64,000 nt of DNA from Streptomyces coacervatus (GTDB lineage Bacteria; Actinomycetota; Actinomycetes; Streptomycetales; Streptomycetaceae). The notes beneath the pieces were generated by a model. The model was not told the DNA's origin. It saw nothing but the letters and a program-made list of their open reading frames with translations, and did not search any database. Where the stretch lies: NCBI RefSeq assembly GCF_029223485.1, contig NZ_JARHTP010000028.1:1-64000 (forward strand), written 5' to 3'. Shown one piece after another: positions 42,916 to 51,952 of the stretch. Every line of letters starts with the position of its first letter. Position 1 is the first letter of the stretch. A program made the translations under genes and the position numbers.

Positions 42916-42952
42916 TCGGCCGTACGGCTGTGCAGACGGCCGTACGAAGGTG

Positions 42953-42981
42953 AGGGCCGCGCTGTTCGACAGCGCGGCCCT
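42953..42981. terminator. sepH terminator (bidirectional)
   Basis: AGGGCCGCGCTGT pairs perfectly with ACAGCGCGGCCCT around a 3-nt loop, followed by TTT. It stands between sepH and the convergent sulfurtransferase gene. Confidence 0.9.
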
Positions 42982-43006
42982 TTCTGCGTCGCTCTGTGTC
43001 GCCGGA

Positions 43007-43858
43007 CTACCGCGGATCCGGGCCGACCGCCACCGGCCGCGACGGATCCGACGACCACTCAGACCAGGAGCCCACGTACAGCGCCGCCTCGATCCCCGCG
43101 ACCGCCAGTGCCAGCACCTCGTGCGCCCCGGAGACACCCGAGCCGCAGTACACGCCGACCTGTGAACCGTCGGCCGCGCCAAGTGCCTTGAACCGCTCGG
43201 CCAGTTCCTCCGCGGGCAGGAACCGTCCGTCGGTCCCCACATTCTCGTTCGTGGGCGCCGACACCGCGCCGGGAATGTGCCCGCCGACCCGGTCGATCGG
43301 CTCCACCTCCCCGCGATACCGCTCCCCCGCCCTCGCGTCGAACAGCACCCCGGCCCGCGCCAACGCCGCCGCGCCGTCGGCGTCCAGCAGCCCCGCGCTG
43401 CCCGGAACCGGCTCGAAGTCGCCCTCCGCCGGAGTGGGCGCGGATGTGTCCACCGCCCCTTCCCACGCCGGCAACCCGCCGTCCAGGACCCGCACGTCCG
43501 GGTGACCCGTCCAGCTCAGCAGCCACCACGCACGGGCCGCCGCCCAGCCCTGTCCGCCGTCGTACACGACCACCGGCGTTCCGGCCGAGACGCCCGCCCG
43601 GCGCATCGCGGCGCCGAAGACCTCCAGGTCGGGCAGCGGGTGGCGGCCGCGTTCGCCGGCCGCGGAGGCGAGCTCCGAGTCCAGGTCGACGTAGACGGCA
43701 CCGGGAATGTGCCCGGCCGCGTACACGGCGCGGCCGTCGAAGGGCGGCTCGCCGGCCGCCTTGGCCACACTGAGCTGCCAGCGGACGTCGAGCAGTACGG
43801 GCGGCCGCTGCCCCGCCAGGTCGGTCGCGAGTTCGGAAGCGGAGATGATGGCGTTCAT
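43007..43858 (-). CDS. 3-mercaptopyruvate/thiosulfate sulfurtransferase
   Basis: This 283-residue protein has two tandem rhodanese domains. The first (about 5-130) is inactive and the second carries the active-site loop CGSGVSG. CGSG-type loops are typical of 3-mercaptopyruvate sulfurtransferases rather than thiosulfate-specific CRKG enzymes. It would transfer sulfur to thiophilic acceptors such as cyanide or thioredoxin. ATG 43858 gives the MNAIISASELA start; an upstream ATG (MVAM) is also possible. It is convergent with sepH. Confidence 0.88.
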   Translation of the reverse strand: MNAIISASELATDLAGQRPPVLLDVRWQLSVAKAAGEPPFDGRAVYAAGHIPGAVYVDLDSELASAAGERGRHPLPDLEVFGAAMRRAGVSAGTPVVVYDGGQGWAAARAWWLLSWTGHPDVRVLDGGLPAWEGAVDTSAPTPAEGDFEPVPGSAGLLDADGAAALARAGVLFDARAGERYRGEVEPIDRVGGHIPGAVSAPTNENVGTDGRFLPAEELAERFKALGAADGSQVGVYCGSGVSGAHEVLALAVAGIEAALYVGSWSEWSSDPSRPVAVGPDPR

Positions 43859-44142
43859 GGCCACCATCCTTGCGCACGGGGTGGCCGCATCGTCCATGTC
43901 CGGCTACTGTGCTCCGCCGGACAGACCCGATCACGAGGCGTACGGGTTCGGGCACATGCTGTACAGCTGATCGACATCCGTCGGCAATCGCACAGAAACG
44001 GACGAGACTCCGCACACCGGGCATCCTCCGGGCATGCGGCGCGCCCGGAGCGCGCCGTCGCACCTGTGGTGCGAGCATCTGCACGGGGATCCGGAGTGCG
44101 GAAGCGACACGGCCACCGCGAGGGGTCGAGGAGAGAGTGACG

Positions 44143-44946
44143 ATGACCGAGGCACGGGGGTCGGCCGGCCCGAACGGCGAGACGCACGCTCGGCACGCGC
44201 CCGGCACGCCCTGCTGGGTGAGTCTGATGGTGCACGGTTTGGCCGCGACCCAGGAGTTCTACGGTTCGCTGTTCGGCTGGGAGTTCCAGCCGGGCCCCCA
44301 GCAGCTCGGCCCCTACGCGCGGGCCCTGCTCGACGGCTACGAGGTGGCCGGCATCGGCCAGCTGCCGCCGGACCGCCATCTGCCCATCGCCTGGACGCCC
44401 TACCTCGCCTCGGACGATGTGGACCTGACCGCCGAGACGGTACGGCTGTGCGGCGGCACGATCGGGGTGGGGCCCCTGGACGCCGCCGAGGCCGGCCGTC
44501 TCGCGATCGGCTCGGACCCCGCCGGCGCAGTCTTCGGCATCTGGCAGGCCGCGGAGCACCTCGGCACGGCCATCACGGGCGTGCCCGGCACCCCGGCCTG
44601 GAACGAGCTGCTGACCTTCGAATCGGCGAGCGTGGCCAAGTTCTACGAGACGGTCTTCGGCTACGAGGAGGAGCCGGTCGTCTCCGCCGACTTCGACTAC
44701 GTGACCCTGCACATCGAGGGCCGCCCGGTCGCCGGCATCCATGGCGTGGGCACCGCCCTCCCCCGCGACCGGGGCCCGCACTGGATCACGTACTTCGAGG
44801 TCGCCGACACGGACGACGCGGTCGGCCGCCTCACAGACCTCGGCGGCCACGTCCTCAAGCCCCCGAGGGACAGCGCCCACGGGCGCGTGGCCACGGTCGC
44901 CGACCCCGAGGGTGCCCGCTTCTCGCTGATCGGGAGCCCGCGCTAG
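44143..44946 (+). CDS. VOC-family protein with two glyoxalase-like domains
   Basis: This 267-residue protein is built of two vicinal-oxygen-chelate units: the first about residues 20-135 (CWVSLMVHGLAATQEFYGSLFGWEF) and the second about 150-260 (FESASVAKFYETVFGYEEEP), ending VADPEGARFSL. VOC proteins bind divalent metal and act as glyoxalases, dioxygenases or resistance proteins; this two-domain form is often called a hydroxylase in Streptomyces without direct proof. ATG 44143 is 9 nt after GAGGAG; GTG 44137 is nearly as good. It ends 99 nt before a hairpin shared with tdk. Confidence 0.8.
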   Translation: MTEARGSAGPNGETHARHAPGTPCWVSLMVHGLAATQEFYGSLFGWEFQPGPQQLGPYARALLDGYEVAGIGQLPPDRHLPIAWTPYLASDDVDLTAETVRLCGGTIGVGPLDAAEAGRLAIGSDPAGAVFGIWQAAEHLGTAITGVPGTPAWNELLTFESASVAKFYETVFGYEEEPVVSADFDYVTLHIEGRPVAGIHGVGTALPRDRGPHWITYFEVADTDDAVGRLTDLGGHVLKPPRDSAHGRVATVADPEGARFSLIGSPR

Positions 44947-45030
44947 GCGCTCCGCTGGGCTGTGCCGATGTGCGGCTCCGCCGCGGGGCGGCGATGTGCC
45001 GTCTTTCATCCGCGGCATCATCGTGGCTGG

Positions 45031-45064
45031 TCGCGCAGTTCCCCGCGCCCCTTACGGGGCGCGA
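45031..45064. terminator. Bidirectional hairpin, genus-wide GCGCAGTTCCCC type
   Basis: GCGCCCC-TTAC-GGGGCGC (45045-45062) preceded by GCGCAGTTCCCC lies between the convergent VOC and tdk genes. I recognise this composite, from memory, as a frequent Streptomyces intergenic repeat that functions as a terminator. Confidence 0.7.
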
Positions 45065-45076
45065 CCCGCCACCTGC

Positions 45077-45724
45077 TCAGATCTGCGACACCGGCAGCAC
45101 GTCCGGGGACAGCGCCGCCGAGCCGGATGTCGTGGCCGTCATGCGGCGGCGGTGGTGGCGGCGGCACAGCACCTCGTAGCCGATGGCTTCCGACTGGTTG
45201 ACGTCGCCGACGACGACCTGCGCGCCCTCGACGACCATGGCGCCGCCTATCGTGCGGGCGTTGTGCGTGGCGCGGGCGCCGCACCAGCACAGGGCCTCCA
45301 CCTGGAGGACCTCGACGCGGTCGGCCAGCTCGACCAGGCGCTGGGAGCCGGGGAACAGCTTGCTGCGGAAGTCGGTGGTGATGCCGAAGGCGTAGACGTC
45401 GAGGCCCAGGTCGTCGACCACGCGCGCGAGTTGGTCTATCTGCACCGGCGCCAGGAACTGCGCCTCGTCCGCGATGACGTAGTCGGCGCGGCCGCCCTGC
45501 GAGAGGTGGTCGACGACGTACGCGTAGAGGTCCTGTCCGTCCTCGACCTCCACCGCGTCCGTGACCAGGCCGAGGCGGGAGGAGAGCTTGCCCTCGCCCG
45601 CGCGGTCGTCACGGGTGAAGATCATCCCTGCCAGGCCGCGCGCCGAGCGGTTGTGCTCGATCTGCAGAGCCAGCGTCGACTTCCCGCAGTCCATCGTTCC
45701 GGAGAAGAACACCAGCTCGGGCAT
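45077..45724 (-). CDS. tdk: Thymidine kinase
   Basis: This 215-residue type II (TK1-like) thymidine kinase phosphorylates thymidine to dTMP for salvage. It has the P-loop GTMDCGKS (residues 9-16), the DEAQF metal motif, a lasso segment with GGAMVVEGAQVVVG, and a Zn-binding set (CWCG, then CRRHH). ATG 45724 has GGTGCTCAAC rather than a strong ribosome site. It is the last gene after the phosphodiesterase gene (44-nt gap), in a leftward run that begins with DUF5998. Confidence 0.95.
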   Translation of the reverse strand: MPELVFFSGTMDCGKSTLALQIEHNRSARGLAGMIFTRDDRAGEGKLSSRLGLVTDAVEVEDGQDLYAYVVDHLSQGGRADYVIADEAQFLAPVQIDQLARVVDDLGLDVYAFGITTDFRSKLFPGSQRLVELADRVEVLQVEALCWCGARATHNARTIGGAMVVEGAQVVVGDVNQSEAIGYEVLCRRHHRRRMTATTSGSAALSPDVLPVSQI

Positions 45725-45768
45725 GGGGAGTTGAGCACCTTTCGGCGAAGAGGGGCGGAGGTCGGGCG

Positions 45769-46962
45769 TCAGGAGCGTACTTCGAGCAGGGGGACCAGCT
45801 GCTCGGCAGGGGTCATCGAGCCGTGGTTGCCGACCATCGCCGACTCCTTCGGCTCCCGCTCGGAGGCGATGATCAGGACGTCGTCGCGGGCCGCCGCGAC
45901 CACGTCGCCGATGCGGGCGTACACACGCTCGTCGATGTGCGGGCCGAACCAGCCCGCCGCGATCGCCTCGTCCCGCGAGGCCACCCAGAACTGCTCGCCG
46001 AGCACCTCGCGCCAGACGGTCAGTACGTCGTTCTCGGCGCCCGGTACGGCGTAGACATGGCGGGCCCGGCCCTCGCCGCCGAGCAGGGCGACGCCGGCTC
46101 GCAGCTCCCAGTCCTCGTCGAAGTCGATGCGGTGCTGTTCGTCGAAGGGGATGTCGACCATGCCGTGGTCGGCGGTGACGTACAGCGCGGTGCGCGGCGG
46201 GAGTTGCTCGGCCAGCCGCTGGACGAGCCGGTCGACATGCATGAGCTGGCCGCGCCAGGTGTCCGACTCGACGCCGTAGCGGTGGCCGGCGCCGTCGAGC
46301 TCGGCGTAGTACGTGTAGACCAAGGAGCGGTCGCCGGCGGCCAGTTGCTCGGCGGCCAGGTCCATGCGGTCCTCGCCGGACAGCCGCCCGTGGAACCTGC
46401 CGCCGCTGAGCGCGACCTTGGTCAGCGGGGTGTTCTCGAAGGTGGGCGACGTCACCTGGGCGGCGTGCACACCGGCCTTGTCGGCCAGCTGGAAGACCGT
46501 GGGATACGGCTGCCACGCGCGCGGTGACGTCCACGGCTGCCACCGCAGCTGGTTCATCAGCTCGCCGGTCTCCGGGTTGCGCGCGGTGTAGCCGGGCAGG
46601 CCGTGCGCGCCGGGCGGCAGGCCGGTGCCGACGGAGGCGAGGGAGGTTGCGGTGGTCGCCGGGTAACCGGTGGTCAGCGGGCGGCCGGTGCCGCCGCGTG
46701 AGCTGCCGAGGAGCGAGGTCATGAACGGGGCCTCGTCCGGGTGTGCCTTCAGCTGCTCCCAGCCGAGTCCGTCGATCAGGAACACGCAGTTCCGGTCGGC
46801 GGGGGTCAGCTCGGTGATCGCGGCGGTCATGTCCGGTACGGCCATGCCGGCGGCCAGCGTGGGCAGCAGGTCGGCGAGGGAGCCGCGGCCGTACTCGGGC
46901 AGCGGTGCGGAGTCGACGGCGAGGGGTTCCGGGTGGGTGTCCCAGGGAGCGGACTGGGACAT
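45769..46962 (-). CDS. Nucleotide pyrophosphatase/phosphodiesterase (alkaline phosphatase superfamily)
   Basis: This 397-residue metalloenzyme belongs to the NPP branch of the alkaline phosphatase superfamily. It has the first metal motif VFLIDGLGWEQL, the nucleophile region GYPATTATSLASVGTG (Thr nucleophile), ADHGMVDIPF (metal ligands Asp-His) and a C-terminal GNHGSMTPAE (His ligand). There is no signal peptide, so it acts in the cytosol, probably on nucleotide-type phosphodiesters. Its start overlaps the DUF5998 stop (TGATG). Confidence 0.87.
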   Translation of the reverse strand: MSQSAPWDTHPEPLAVDSAPLPEYGRGSLADLLPTLAAGMAVPDMTAAITELTPADRNCVFLIDGLGWEQLKAHPDEAPFMTSLLGSSRGGTGRPLTTGYPATTATSLASVGTGLPPGAHGLPGYTARNPETGELMNQLRWQPWTSPRAWQPYPTVFQLADKAGVHAAQVTSPTFENTPLTKVALSGGRFHGRLSGEDRMDLAAEQLAAGDRSLVYTYYAELDGAGHRYGVESDTWRGQLMHVDRLVQRLAEQLPPRTALYVTADHGMVDIPFDEQHRIDFDEDWELRAGVALLGGEGRARHVYAVPGAENDVLTVWREVLGEQFWVASRDEAIAAGWFGPHIDERVYARIGDVVAAARDDVLIIASEREPKESAMVGNHGSMTPAEQLVPLLEVRS

Positions 46963-47549
46963 CAGCGGGCGACGTCCGCGGTCGCCTCGGAGAGCGACTG
47001 GGCGAAGGCGAGCGCCTGGCGCACCGTCTCGGGGCCGTCGCCGGCCTCGCTGACGCGCAGGCTGAGGTCGTCCGCCGTCGAGCTGCCCGTGTATCCGTGG
47101 TCGGCCTCGCAGTTGGGGTCGCCGCAGGCCGCGGGCTCGAGGTCGATGCGGGAGACGGCGCCCCAGCCGATGGTGAGGACGACCTCGCGGGGCGGGGTGC
47201 CGGGCTGGTACTGCTCCGGGTTGGCGACCACACGGCTGACCACGACCGAGGAGATCCGGCCGATCTTCACGGATTCCGTCGAGGTCGTGGCGTACGGCGT
47301 CGGGGAGGTGGTGTCCGCCGCCTGCTCGTCGGTGTGGCTGACGATGAAGCGGTTGCCGGTGAGGACGAGCACCGTGACGTGCCGCCGCACCTCGTTCGCG
47401 TCGAACGTGGTCTCCTGGTGGACCAGGTACGACCGGATGGGCTCGCCGCCCACGGCGGCCTCCACCGCCTCGGCCACGAGGGCCGGGTAGTAGCCGCTGC
47501 GCTCGATCGCCGCGCGCAGCCCCTGGGTCGTCGTACTGGTCTTGGCCAT
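46962..47549 (-). CDS. DUF5998 protein
   Basis: This 195-residue conserved actinobacterial protein of the DUF5998 family starts at ATG 47549 (MAKTSTTTQGL). It is a cytosolic, beta-rich protein with AIERSGYYPALVAEAVEAAV near the N terminus and TFDANEVRRHVTVLVLTGNRFIVSH, which looks like a PH-type domain. It is coupled to the phosphodiesterase gene by TGATG. No activity is known. Confidence 0.83.
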   Translation of the reverse strand: MAKTSTTTQGLRAAIERSGYYPALVAEAVEAAVGGEPIRSYLVHQETTFDANEVRRHVTVLVLTGNRFIVSHTDEQAADTTSPTPYATTSTESVKIGRISSVVVSRVVANPEQYQPGTPPREVVLTIGWGAVSRIDLEPAACGDPNCEADHGYTGSSTADDLSLRVSEAGDGPETVRQALAFAQSLSEATADVAR

Positions 47550-47613
47550 GACGTCCATCCTACGGGGGTGCACTGACTGCGAGGCACCGGTCATGGCTGT
47601 CTCCGTGCCCGTC

Positions 47614-50442
47614 TCAGTAGACGGGAAGAGTGCGCGGGCCGAGGTCGTCGCGGGCGGGTGGTGGCGCGAGGCGGACGGAGGCGCCGAGCACGGTCAGACC
47701 GCGGGGTGCGACGACGACCGGCTCCAGGGTCACCGCGACCACCTCGGGGTGGTCGTCGACCAGCCTGGACACCCTCAGCAGCAGCTCTTCCAGCGCAGGT
47801 GTGTCGACGGGTGTCGAGCCTCGCCAGCCGAACAGGAGCGGCGCCGTCCGGATCGACCGGACCAGCGAGGCCGCCTCCCGGTCGGTGACCGGGACCAGCC
47901 GGTGCGCCATGTCGCCGAGCAGCTGGGAGGCGGCTCCCGCGAGCCCGAACGACAGGACGGCCCCGGCCGCCGGGTCGATGACGGCCCGTACGACCGTGTC
48001 CACGCCGCGTGGTGCCATCGCCTGCACCACCGGCCTCAGCTCCTCCGGCTTCCCGAACAACCCGGTCAACTCGGCGTAGGCCCGCCGCAGTTGCTCCTCG
48101 TCCGCGAGATCCAGTCGTACGCCGCCCAGGTCGGCGCGGTGGCGCAGGTGCGGGGCGGTGGCCTTGAGGGCGACGGGGTAGCCGAGGGCCTCGGCGGCCC
48201 GGACGGCGTCGTCCGGGGTGAACGCGGGCACCGCCTTGCGCACGGCGATGCCGTACTGCCCGAGCAGCTCGCACGTCTCCTCGGTGCCGAGCGTGAGCCC
48301 CTGCCCGCGCGCGAGCATCCCGTCGATGAGCCGGGCCGCTCCCTTCTCGTCGGTGTCCTCGTACTCGGGCACCTTGCCGGGGTCGGCGCTGTCGCGCCGC
48401 CATTGCGCGTACTTCACGGCTTCGCCGAGGGCACGGACGGCGCGCTCTGCGGCGGGGTAGGCGGGGATGAGGCGGGAGCATGCGGCGGGGGCGGCGGGTT
48501 CCTGTGCCCGTACCGGGGCGGGCAGTTGCTGCGACGGGCGGAGCCGGCGGGGGACGGCCGCCGCCGTGTCGGGCTGGGGTGCGGTGCTCGCCGCGGCCGA
48601 CAACGCCTCCGCGAGCCCTCCGAGCTCCACGTGCACCACCAGCACGGGCTTCCCGGGAACGGCCTCCGCAGCGGACCGCAGCGCCTCCGCCAGCTCGGCA
48701 TCCCCTGGCGAACCCTCTCCGATCGCCGGGATCGCCGTCGCCACGACCGCATCGCACGCATCGTCCCCGAGCACCCGTAGCAGCGCCGCGTGGAAGTCCT
48801 GCGCCGATGCCCCGGTGGTCAGATCCAGCGGCCTCAGCGGCCTGAGCCCCTCGGAGAGGCATGCGTCGTAGGTCAGCAGCCCCAGGGACTCGGAGTTCCC
48901 CAGAATCGCCACCCGAGGTCCCGCCGGCAGCGGCTGCCGCGCGAGCAGCAGGCCCGCGTCGACCAGCTCGGTGATCGTGTCCACGCGGATCACTCCGGCC
49001 TGCCTGAGCAGCGCGGACACCGTCGCGTGCGGCAACCGCGTGGCCCGTACCGCGTGCCCCTGGGGAGCGGAACCGGCGCCCTGGACCACGACCAGGGGCT
49101 TCGCGGCGGCCGTGCGCCGGGCGAGGCGGGTGAACTTGCGCGGGTTGCCGATGGACTCCAGGTACATGAGGACGACGTCGGTGTCCGGGTCGTCGTACCA
49201 GTACTGGATGACGTCGTTGCCGGACACGTCCGCGCGGTTGCCGGACGACACGAAGGTGGACACACCGGTGACGCCGGTGACTCCGCTGCCGCGGCGCTGC
49301 AGCCGGGACAGCAGCGCGATGCCGATGGCGCCGGACTGGGCGAACAGGCCGATCCGGCCGGGGCGGGGCATCTCGGGGGCGAGGGAGGCGTTCAGCCGTA
49401 CTTCGGGGGAGGTGTTGATGACCCCGAAGGCGTTCGGCCCGATGATCCGCATGCCGTACGTGCGCGCGTGCCGCACGAGTTCACGCTGGCGCTCGCGCCC
49501 TTCGGGCCCGCTCTCGGCGTATCCGGCGGAGACGACGACGAGTCCCTGCACACCGTGCTCGCCGCACTCGGTGACGGCCTCGGGGACGTGCTCGGCCGGC
49601 ACGGCGACGACCGCGAGGTCGACGGGCCCGTCGATGTCCCGCACCGAGCGGTGGGCGGGGACCCCGTCGAGTTCCTTGAGGTCTTCGGGGAGCGCCTTGT
49701 TCACGGCGTACAGCGCCCCGGTGAAGCCGGCGTCACGAATGTTGTCGAGGATGCTGCGACCCACGCCCCCCGGTGTGCGGCCGGTGCCGACGACGGCGAC
49801 CGAGCCGGGTGCCAGCAGCCGCTGCACGGAGCGGGCCTCGGCACGCTGTTCGCGCGCGTACTGCACTGCAAGGGAGCGGTCGGTGGGTTCGAGGTCGAAC
49901 TCCAGGCGTACGACGCCGTCCTCGAAGCTGCGCTTCTGGGTGTACCCCGCGTCCGTGAACACCTTGATCATCTTGGTGTTGGCGGGCAGCACCTCGGCGG
50001 CGAAGCGGCGGATGCCGCGCTCCCGGGCGACCGCGCCGATGTGTTCGAGGAGGGCGGAGGCGACGCCGCGCCCCTGGTGGGCGTCCTGGACGAGGAAGGC
50101 GACCTCGGCCTCGTCGGCCGGAGCCGACGCGGGCATGCCATCGGTGCCGATGCGGTCATAGCGTACGGTGGCGATGAACTCGCCGCCGACCGTGGCCGCG
50201 AGTCCCACCCGGTCCACAAAGTCGTGGTGCGTGAAGCGGTGGACGTCCTTGGCGGACAGACGAGGGTAGGGCGCGAAGAAGCGGTAGTACTTCGACTCGT
50301 CCGACACCTGCTCGTAGAAGCTGACCAGGCGCTCGGCGTCATCAACGGTGATGGGGCGGATGCGTGCGGTGCCGCCGTCGCGCAGCACCACGTCGGCCTC
50401 CCAGTGGGCGGGATACTCGTGCCGGTCCGGCGAGGTCTGCAT
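47614..50442 (-). CDS. PatA-type protein acetyltransferase (GNAT fused to ADP-forming acyl-CoA synthetase)
   Basis: This 942-residue protein starts at ATG 50442 (MQTSPDRHEYP). An N-terminal GNAT domain (about 20-200, with VQDAHQGRGVASALLEHIG as the acetyl-CoA loop) is followed by a CoA-binding Rossmann domain (about 230-350, VAVVGTGRTPGGVG), succinyl-CoA-ligase-like flavodoxin domains (about 365-640), and an ATP-grasp domain (about 720-940, GYPVALKATAPHLRHRADLGG). The order is reversed relative to E. coli PatZ, and this matches the PatA described from S. lividans that acetylates acetoacetyl-CoA synthetase. It controls acyl-CoA metabolism by lysine acetylation. It runs opposite to ptsH. Confidence 0.93.
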   Translation of the reverse strand: MQTSPDRHEYPAHWEADVVLRDGGTARIRPITVDDAERLVSFYEQVSDESKYYRFFAPYPRLSAKDVHRFTHHDFVDRVGLAATVGGEFIATVRYDRIGTDGMPASAPADEAEVAFLVQDAHQGRGVASALLEHIGAVARERGIRRFAAEVLPANTKMIKVFTDAGYTQKRSFEDGVVRLEFDLEPTDRSLAVQYAREQRAEARSVQRLLAPGSVAVVGTGRTPGGVGRSILDNIRDAGFTGALYAVNKALPEDLKELDGVPAHRSVRDIDGPVDLAVVAVPAEHVPEAVTECGEHGVQGLVVVSAGYAESGPEGRERQRELVRHARTYGMRIIGPNAFGVINTSPEVRLNASLAPEMPRPGRIGLFAQSGAIGIALLSRLQRRGSGVTGVTGVSTFVSSGNRADVSGNDVIQYWYDDPDTDVVLMYLESIGNPRKFTRLARRTAAAKPLVVVQGAGSAPQGHAVRATRLPHATVSALLRQAGVIRVDTITELVDAGLLLARQPLPAGPRVAILGNSESLGLLTYDACLSEGLRPLRPLDLTTGASAQDFHAALLRVLGDDACDAVVATAIPAIGEGSPGDAELAEALRSAAEAVPGKPVLVVHVELGGLAEALSAAASTAPQPDTAAAVPRRLRPSQQLPAPVRAQEPAAPAACSRLIPAYPAAERAVRALGEAVKYAQWRRDSADPGKVPEYEDTDEKGAARLIDGMLARGQGLTLGTEETCELLGQYGIAVRKAVPAFTPDDAVRAAEALGYPVALKATAPHLRHRADLGGVRLDLADEEQLRRAYAELTGLFGKPEELRPVVQAMAPRGVDTVVRAVIDPAAGAVLSFGLAGAASQLLGDMAHRLVPVTDREAASLVRSIRTAPLLFGWRGSTPVDTPALEELLLRVSRLVDDHPEVVAVTLEPVVVAPRGLTVLGASVRLAPPPARDDLGPRTLPVY

Positions 50443-50610
50443 GGGCCCCAGAGTACGGCTCGCGTCCGACAGCGGCGCGAGGCAGTCTGTGGAGAACACG
50501 GCAGTCCGTTGAGAAGTGAACAAGGACGGAAGTCGGGCCGAGGCCGCGGTCCGACTGCCCACCCCGGACGGGACGAAGGACCGCTCCGGAGACGCTTCAC
50601 GTTGTGGGAA

Positions 50611-50626
50611 ACTGGTCTAGACAACC
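50611..50626 (+). promoter_or_regulatory. DasR-responsive element before ptsH
   Basis: ACTGGTCTAGACAACC matches the dre consensus (ACTGGTCTAGACCACT type) at 13 of the first 14 positions. It lies 26-41 nt before the ptsH start. DasR control of ptsH is established in S. coelicolor, so N-acetylglucosamine-linked repression is expected. Confidence 0.85.
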
Positions 50627-50651
50627 CTGAGTCTCTGAAGGGCAGCATCAC

Positions 50652-50933
50652 ATGGCTGAGCGCCGCGTCAACGTCGGCTGGGCCGAGGGCCTCCACGCCC
50701 GCCCCGCTTCCATCTTCGTCCGGGCCGCCACGGCCGCAGGTATCCCGGTGACGATCGCCAAGGCCGACGGCAACCCCGTCAACGCGGCCTCCATGCTGGC
50801 CGTTCTCGGCCTGGGCGCCCAGGGCGGCGAGGAGATCGTCCTCGCCTCCGCGGCCGAGGGTGCGGACGTCGCCCTCGACCGTCTGGCGAAGCTGGTCTCC
50901 GAGGGGCTCGAGGAGCTTCCCGAGACCGTCTGA
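50652..50933 (+). CDS. ptsH: Phosphocarrier protein HPr
   Basis: This 93-residue HPr carries phosphate from enzyme I to the IIA domains of sugar PTS permeases. The active-site H15 lies in EGLHARPAS, and the NAASMLAVLGLGAQGGEE region is typical. Gram-positive HPr kinase is absent in Streptomyces, so the regulatory-serine region is only loosely preserved. Upstream is a DasR box, and a terminator follows 16 nt after the stop. It is monocistronic and separate from other PTS genes, as in other Streptomyces. Confidence 0.97.
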   Translation: MAERRVNVGWAEGLHARPASIFVRAATAAGIPVTIAKADGNPVNAASMLAVLGLGAQGGEEIVLASAAEGADVALDRLAKLVSEGLEELPETV

Positions 50934-50948
50934 TTCACCGCACCACAT

Positions 50949-50981
50949 AAGGGCTCGTCCGAATTGCCGGGCGAGCCCTTT
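50949..50981 (+). terminator. ptsH terminator
   Basis: AAGGGCTCG and CGAGCCCTT pair perfectly around a 14-nt loop, followed by T-rich sequence, 16 nt after the ptsH stop. Confidence 0.85.
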
Positions 50982-51073
50982 GCATTTCCCCTGCGGGGCA
51001 GCAGAATTTCCGCTCACGGGCAGCAGAAATAATGCCCCCGCAAATTGTTCCCTCTTTGTATACGGCGCCCGTG

Positions 51074-51766
51074 TTAATGCCGCAGGCCCGTCATGTTTAC
51101 GGGATGTTGCGAGTTCCTCACACCGTTCACCCGCTCCGGGGCGCCGAAGCGCAGCCGGTGCGCTGCGCTCGAGCGCTCGGTGTGCAGCGTGGTGACCGCC
51201 CGCGCGCGCTCGCTGTCGCCGCGGGCCACGGCGTCGACGATCGCACCGTGCTCCGCCCAGGACTCCACGGGGTTGGCCGGTGCCTCCACGGCGTACATCC
51301 AGGCGATCTTGTGGCGCAGCTGGGTCAGCATGGAGGTCAGCGCGGGGCTGCCGGAGGCCTGGGCGAGCGTCTCGTGGAACCAGCCCCCCAGGGAGCGCAG
51401 ATCCTCGCTGTTGCCTCTCCTGGCCCGCTCCTGGCCCAGCCTGACCAGGCCGCGCAGGACCTTGAGATGGGCCTCGGTGCGCCGCTGGGCGGCCCGGGAG
51501 GCGCCGAGCGGTTCCAGGAGCATGCGCATCTCCAGGAGGTCGGCGGCCTCCTGCTCGTTCGGTTCCGCGACGCACGCGCCCGCGTGCCGCCGGGTCACCA
51601 CGAAGCCCTCGGCCTCCAGGGTGCGCAGGGCCTCGCGCACGGGGACGCGTGAGACGCCGTAGCGGCGCGCGAGCAGTTCCTCGGTGAGCCGGCTGCCGCG
51701 CTCGTAGACACCGGCGACGATGTCGTCCCGGATCGCCGTGCACACCGAGTGCGCCGGAATACGCAT
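51074..51766 (-). CDS. GntR-family (FadR/FCD) transcriptional regulator
   Basis: This 230-residue regulator has an N-terminal winged helix (about 8-72: GSRLTEELLARRYGVSRVPVREALRTLEAEGFV) and an all-helical FCD ligand domain (about 85-210) with metal-type His/Asp positions in GGWFHETLAQASGSPALTSML. FCD regulators respond to small carboxylates or sugars acids. It lies between ptsH and the M23 peptidase gene and does not obviously control either. ATG 51766 gives MRIPAHSVCTAI. Confidence 0.87.
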   Translation of the reverse strand: MRIPAHSVCTAIRDDIVAGVYERGSRLTEELLARRYGVSRVPVREALRTLEAEGFVVTRRHAGACVAEPNEQEAADLLEMRMLLEPLGASRAAQRRTEAHLKVLRGLVRLGQERARRGNSEDLRSLGGWFHETLAQASGSPALTSMLTQLRHKIAWMYAVEAPANPVESWAEHGAIVDAVARGDSERARAVTTLHTERSSAAHRLRFGAPERVNGVRNSQHPVNMTGLRH

Positions 51767-51952
51767 GACCGACCTCCGACTTAATCCCCGTGAAACGTCG
51801 ATGATTGACGTGTATCGGTGACTCTATTGCACGGAGCCGGAATTTCCGACGGCGGGCCGGAATCCATGGATATTTTTTGGACAGCAGGGCGACAGAAACG
51901 CCGAAAGCCCCGGCAGGGGAGCCCGGGCCTCAGGAGATCTTGCGATCCGTCG

